A stretch of DNA of 50,545 bases from an uncultured Roseburia sp. (lineage in GTDB: Bacteria > Bacillota > Clostridia > Lachnospirales > Lachnospiraceae), in NCBI GenBank assembly GCA_947174805.1, contig CAMWKH010000022.1, positions 1 through 50,545 of the forward strand, given 5' to 3'. The notes beneath the pieces are model-generated. The model worked only from the letters and a program-made list of their open reading frames with translations, did not search any database and was not told the DNA's origin. Position 1 is the first letter of the stretch. Every line of letters starts with the position of its first letter. Of this stretch, positions 48,132-50,545 are shown piece after piece. Made by a program: the position numbers and the translations under genes.

Positions 48132-49898
48132 CTATTTCTTGGTCTTTATTTTTTTCACCCCGCTGTAAGAACTGTAGGTATTTCCCCCTACACCGTCCCC
48201 CACTGCCCGGATTTTATAGTAGTATGTTTTATTTTTAGAAACTGATTTATCCTTATAAGTCAAAACATTTTTTACGGTTGCTATCTTTTTGTAGGAGCCA
48301 TCCTTTTTATTACTTCGGTAAATCTGATACTTTTTCGCCCCGCTTACTTTTTTCCACTTCAGCTTCACCTGATTTTTTGATGCGGAAGCTGAGGTCACAG
48401 AAGGCTTTTTCAGCACTTTTGTCTTCTGCACCCCGCAAAAGCCTGCCCTAACCGTCTCCCCGCCGCTTTTTTTATATCCCCGCACTTTGTAGTAATAAGT
48501 TTTCCCGGCCTTCACACTTTTATCTTGAAAAGAAACCGTGCTTCCCTTAGTGATTGTCTTAATCTTTTTAAAATCCTTATCCTTTGACGTGCTCCGGTAA
48601 ATCTCATACCCCTGGGCTCCGTTTACTTTTTTCCATTTCAAAGAGACATATGTGGAATTTTTTCCTGTAAGCTGGGTAATCTTTGTCTTGTCAAGAGATG
48701 TTTTCTTTTTCAGCCCGTATGTCTCCGCAATTCCTGCTGCGTCTGCCGCCCCAAGCTTCTTTAATGCCTCATCACTGCTCAGATATTTTTTTGCGTCGGA
48801 AGAGTTTGAGATAAATGCATGCTCTACAATAATTCCCGGAAATCCCGCCTGTTTTGCCTGGCGGATGACCCCATAATAATCTGCCAGGGAACCGTCCGCA
48901 TAGGTGTTTCCTGTGGCGGAATTGCGGATTTTAATCCCTCTGTCTGCAAGCCCTAAAGCCACCAGCTTCTTCTCAATGGCCAAGGCCAGATTTTTGCCCT
49001 CTGTCCCCAGGGACGGCCTGTAATTGCCGTTGGGATAATAAACTTCTGCGCCGGAAGCCATAGTATTTGCCGCCGAATTTATATGTATGCTCACAAATAC
49101 GTCTGCCCCCACAGAGGCGGCATATTTTACCCTTCCCTCAAGGCTGATATAGGTGTCATTGCTCCTTGTCATATAGACTTTTGCCCCGCTGTATTTTTCC
49201 AGTTCTTTTTTGCAGTAATTTGCTATCTTTAACGTCAGATCTTTCTCTTTTAAACCGTTTGCCGCTGCCCCGGAATCGTAACCTCCATGTCCCGGGTCTA
49301 AGACGATAACTTTTTCCCCGGAACGGCTTTTTCCCTTAACATTTAAGGAACGTGCAGACAAAACCGCCCCTTTGATATCCGGTTTTGTGTCCGTGGCCTC
49401 CACCTGCACCACCTGGTCCTCTCCCTCAAAGGACATGCCCTCTATCACTGCGTCCGGTACTGCCGCCATTTTTTGATCCACTGCAAATCTCACGTTTTTT
49501 CCTGTTTCCTGATAAGATATCTCCTGGGACATCCCGTTATAAACAAAAGAAATTTTTGTAAGCTCATAACTGCCCCTAAAACTGCTGTCGTCAAAATCCA
49601 TGGTAAAAAGTGCCGCATCCTTGTATATCTGCTGTGCCTCCACGGTATACTGCTCTTTTGTGTTCCGGTTGGTATAGGTCAAAACTGCTGAATTCAGCCT
49701 GCTCTTATCCATCTCCCCGATACTCACCACCACCGTCTGTGTCATGGGAGTATCCAGAGTGCTGCTGCCTAAAATCGTATAATTCAGAGAAGGAGGTGTC
49801 TCCCCTGCTATAGCTTTCCCGGAATGGAAAAGAATTCCCGCTGCCAAAGTAAAAATGATCAATCCCAAAATTAATTTTATTCTTTTGTCTCTAAACAT
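48132..49898 (-). CDS. Secreted N-acetylmuramoyl-L-alanine amidase with FnIII-like repeats
   Basis: A 588-residue exported cell-wall hydrolase. An N-terminal hydrophobic segment (about residues 8-30, ending AIAGE) is a signal peptide or anchor. After a beta-rich region of about 165 residues comes an Amidase_3 domain (about 195-395) with the zinc ligands in LDPGHGGYDSGA (His204), KEKDLTLKIA, FVSIHINSA and a terminal EHAFISN. Two fibronectin-III-like repeats close the protein (about 405-495 and 500-588), each with LKWKKV-x-GA-x-x-Y-x-IYRS and TYYYKVR/TYYYKIR. It cleaves the bond between MurNAc and the stem peptide. It is the second gene of a set starting with the small membrane protein. Confidence 0.94.
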   Translation of the reverse strand: MFRDKRIKLILGLIIFTLAAGILFHSGKAIAGETPPSLNYTILGSSTLDTPMTQTVVVSIGEMDKSRLNSAVLTYTNRNTKEQYTVEAQQIYKDAALFTMDFDDSSFRGSYELTKISFVYNGMSQEISYQETGKNVRFAVDQKMAAVPDAVIEGMSFEGEDQVVQVEATDTKPDIKGAVLSARSLNVKGKSRSGEKVIVLDPGHGGYDSGAAANGLKEKDLTLKIANYCKKELEKYSGAKVYMTRSNDTYISLEGRVKYAASVGADVFVSIHINSAANTMASGAEVYYPNGNYRPSLGTEGKNLALAIEKKLVALGLADRGIKIRNSATGNTYADGSLADYYGVIRQAKQAGFPGIIVEHAFISNSSDAKKYLSSDEALKKLGAADAAGIAETYGLKKKTSLDKTKITQLTGKNSTYVSLKWKKVNGAQGYEIYRSTSKDKDFKKIKTITKGSTVSFQDKSVKAGKTYYYKVRGYKKSGGETVRAGFCGVQKTKVLKKPSVTSASASKNQVKLKWKKVSGAKKYQIYRSNKKDGSYKKIATVKNVLTYKDKSVSKNKTYYYKIRAVGDGVGGNTYSSYSGVKKIKTKK

Positions 49899-49909
49899 AT
49901 CCTACTCTC

Positions 49910-50350
49910 CTATTTTTTCTTTTTTCTTTCTTCCTCTCTATTATACTGATAAATCCTATAAATGTAATAGGCAATTACTGCCAGAATGCCTATCATCACA
50001 ATCAGGCTGTAAGCCTCATTAATCCCCATCCCCATAATATCCGCCATACTGGGGACAAGTATCCCATACACAATCAAAAATTTACAGATGCGCACCATCC
50101 GAACCGCATAAATCCGCACTTTTCCTGTCAAAGGTTCGCTGCCCCTTCCATTTAAAAACTCAGGATGACACTGCAAAACTATCATCCCCCCATACAACAG
50201 AAGAACCGTAAGGAAATGTGACACCATAGTCATTCCGCGAACAGGATACCGGCAAATATAAAACATCTGCAGTCCCAGATACAGTATCACGCCAAAAATG
50301 GTTAAAGATTCCACGATAATATCTCCAATCCCCATTTCACTTTTCCGCAT
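49910..50350 (-). CDS. Small multi-pass membrane protein of unknown function
   Basis: A 146-residue protein with four hydrophobic segments (about 12-33, 40-60, 85-103 and 112-133) and a strongly basic C-terminal tail (EEERKKKK). No motif was recognised. GTAGGAGG precedes the start at 6-7 nt. It begins 12 nt before and is co-directional with the secreted amidase, so it is presumably in the same operon. A regulator or envelope-stress accessory role is possible but not shown. Confidence 0.75.
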   Translation of the reverse strand: MRKSEMGIGDIIVESLTIFGVILYLGLQMFYICRYPVRGMTMVSHFLTVLLLYGGMIVLQCHPEFLNGRGSEPLTGKVRIYAVRMVRICKFLIVYGILVPSMADIMGMGINEAYSLIVMIGILAVIAYYIYRIYQYNREEERKKKK

Positions 50351-50388
50351 AGACGCCTCCTACCAAAGTTTTATAAGAGTATAACATA

Positions 50389-50415
50389 ATTACAGGAAAA
50401 ATGTATACCTGTAAT
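50389..50415. promoter_or_regulatory. Inverted repeat between divergent promoters
   Basis: ATTACAGG and CCTGTAAT form a perfect 8-bp inverted repeat with an 11-nt centre, upstream of the small membrane protein gene and of plus-strand signals. Extended -10 elements flank it on both sides (TGTTATACT on the minus strand near 50378-50386, TGATATACT on the plus strand at 50425-50433). Confidence 0.45.
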
Positions 50416-50424
50416 CTGAATCTG

Positions 50425-50545
50425 TGATATACTATGTTTCAAGAAAGGATTAGGCAATTGCGAAACAAGTTCAAAATCTTGATTCCAATAGGCAAAGGCC
50501 CGGTTGAGCCGGACTTACAGGAGGTGGATGTGGATAACAAGGATT
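50425..50545 (+). other. Promoter and leader of a plus-strand gene running off the window
   Basis: An extended -10 (TGATATACT, 50425-50433) is followed by about 85 nt and then AGGAGGTGGATG (50519-50530), which looks like a ribosome binding site close to a possible start near the edge. The sequence in between is open in one frame from the ATG at 50434, but that ATG overlaps the -10 box and lacks its own ribosome binding site. The gene itself cannot be identified. Confidence 0.35.

Noticed and set aside
50434..50545. Open frame starting ATG at 50434 and running off the window
   Set aside because: The ATG overlaps a -10 element, has no ribosome binding site and the peptide matches nothing I recognise; treated as leader.

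Overview
The window looks like chromosomal DNA of a low-to-medium GC, anaerobic Firmicute, most likely a Lachnospiraceae/Clostridia gut bacterium. The signs are strong AGGAGG-type ribosome binding sites, sigma-A promoters of the TTGACA-17-TATAAT type, clostridial gene families (HemZ, bifunctional Rel, YajC/Tgt neighbours, MATE pumps, PadR/DUF1700, LytTR/DUF3021) and ferredoxin-type flavoproteins. Most genes are on the minus strand. No tRNA, rRNA, CRISPR array, intact insertion sequence or prophage was seen. Family names are recalled from protein motifs, not from a database search.

Layout. 1-141 is a tandem repeat whose unit carries its own ribosome binding site and start codon; it abuts leuB (137-1237). 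1538-3822 is a coupled operon (membrane hydrolase, LytTR regulator, DUF3021 protein) with phased direct repeats upstream of its promoter. An NAD(P)-dependent reductase, yaaA, and a fossil of a response regulator plus an ABC ATPase follow, then a large hybrid histidine kinase (to 9294). tgt and yajC (9444-10974) read on the plus strand. 11033-14607 encodes a heterodimeric ABC exporter divergent from a GntR/FadR-type regulator with a perfect palindrome between them. 15511-19307 is hypB, a large iron-sulfur flavoprotein, and hypA.

19525-20330 is the most unusual stretch: a consensus minus-strand promoter, about 165 nt of structured non-coding sequence closed by a terminator-like hairpin, and directly downstream a frameshifted gene of the PBECR4 nuclease-like family. 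Next come a DUF1275 membrane protein overlapping tail-to-tail with a MATE pump, DUF3737, and a csoR-copA copper module whose operator lies inside its promoter spacer. A MutS2-like ATPase lacking the Smr nuclease, a damaged small membrane-protein gene, a padR-DUF1700 pair, a MATE pump, larE, ybaK, rpiB and two unknown proteins follow.

34099-35965 holds a degenerate response-regulator-like protein and a secreted NlpC/P60 hydrolase with a WalR-like box upstream. 36587-44579 is a housekeeping operon reading rel, MBL hydrolase, hemZ, hisS, aspS and an LspA-family protein. The right end has an acetyltransferase, a cysteine-rich membrane protein, a cyclophilin, a decayed GH13 glucosidase, a secreted cell-wall amidase and a small membrane protein.

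Themes: two separate nickel-related loci (hypAB and larE) without the rest of either pathway in view; several regulator-target modules whose operators can be read directly (CsoR, PadR, LytTR, GntR); and at least four genes in decay (RR/ABC fossil, PBECR4, small membrane protein, GH13).
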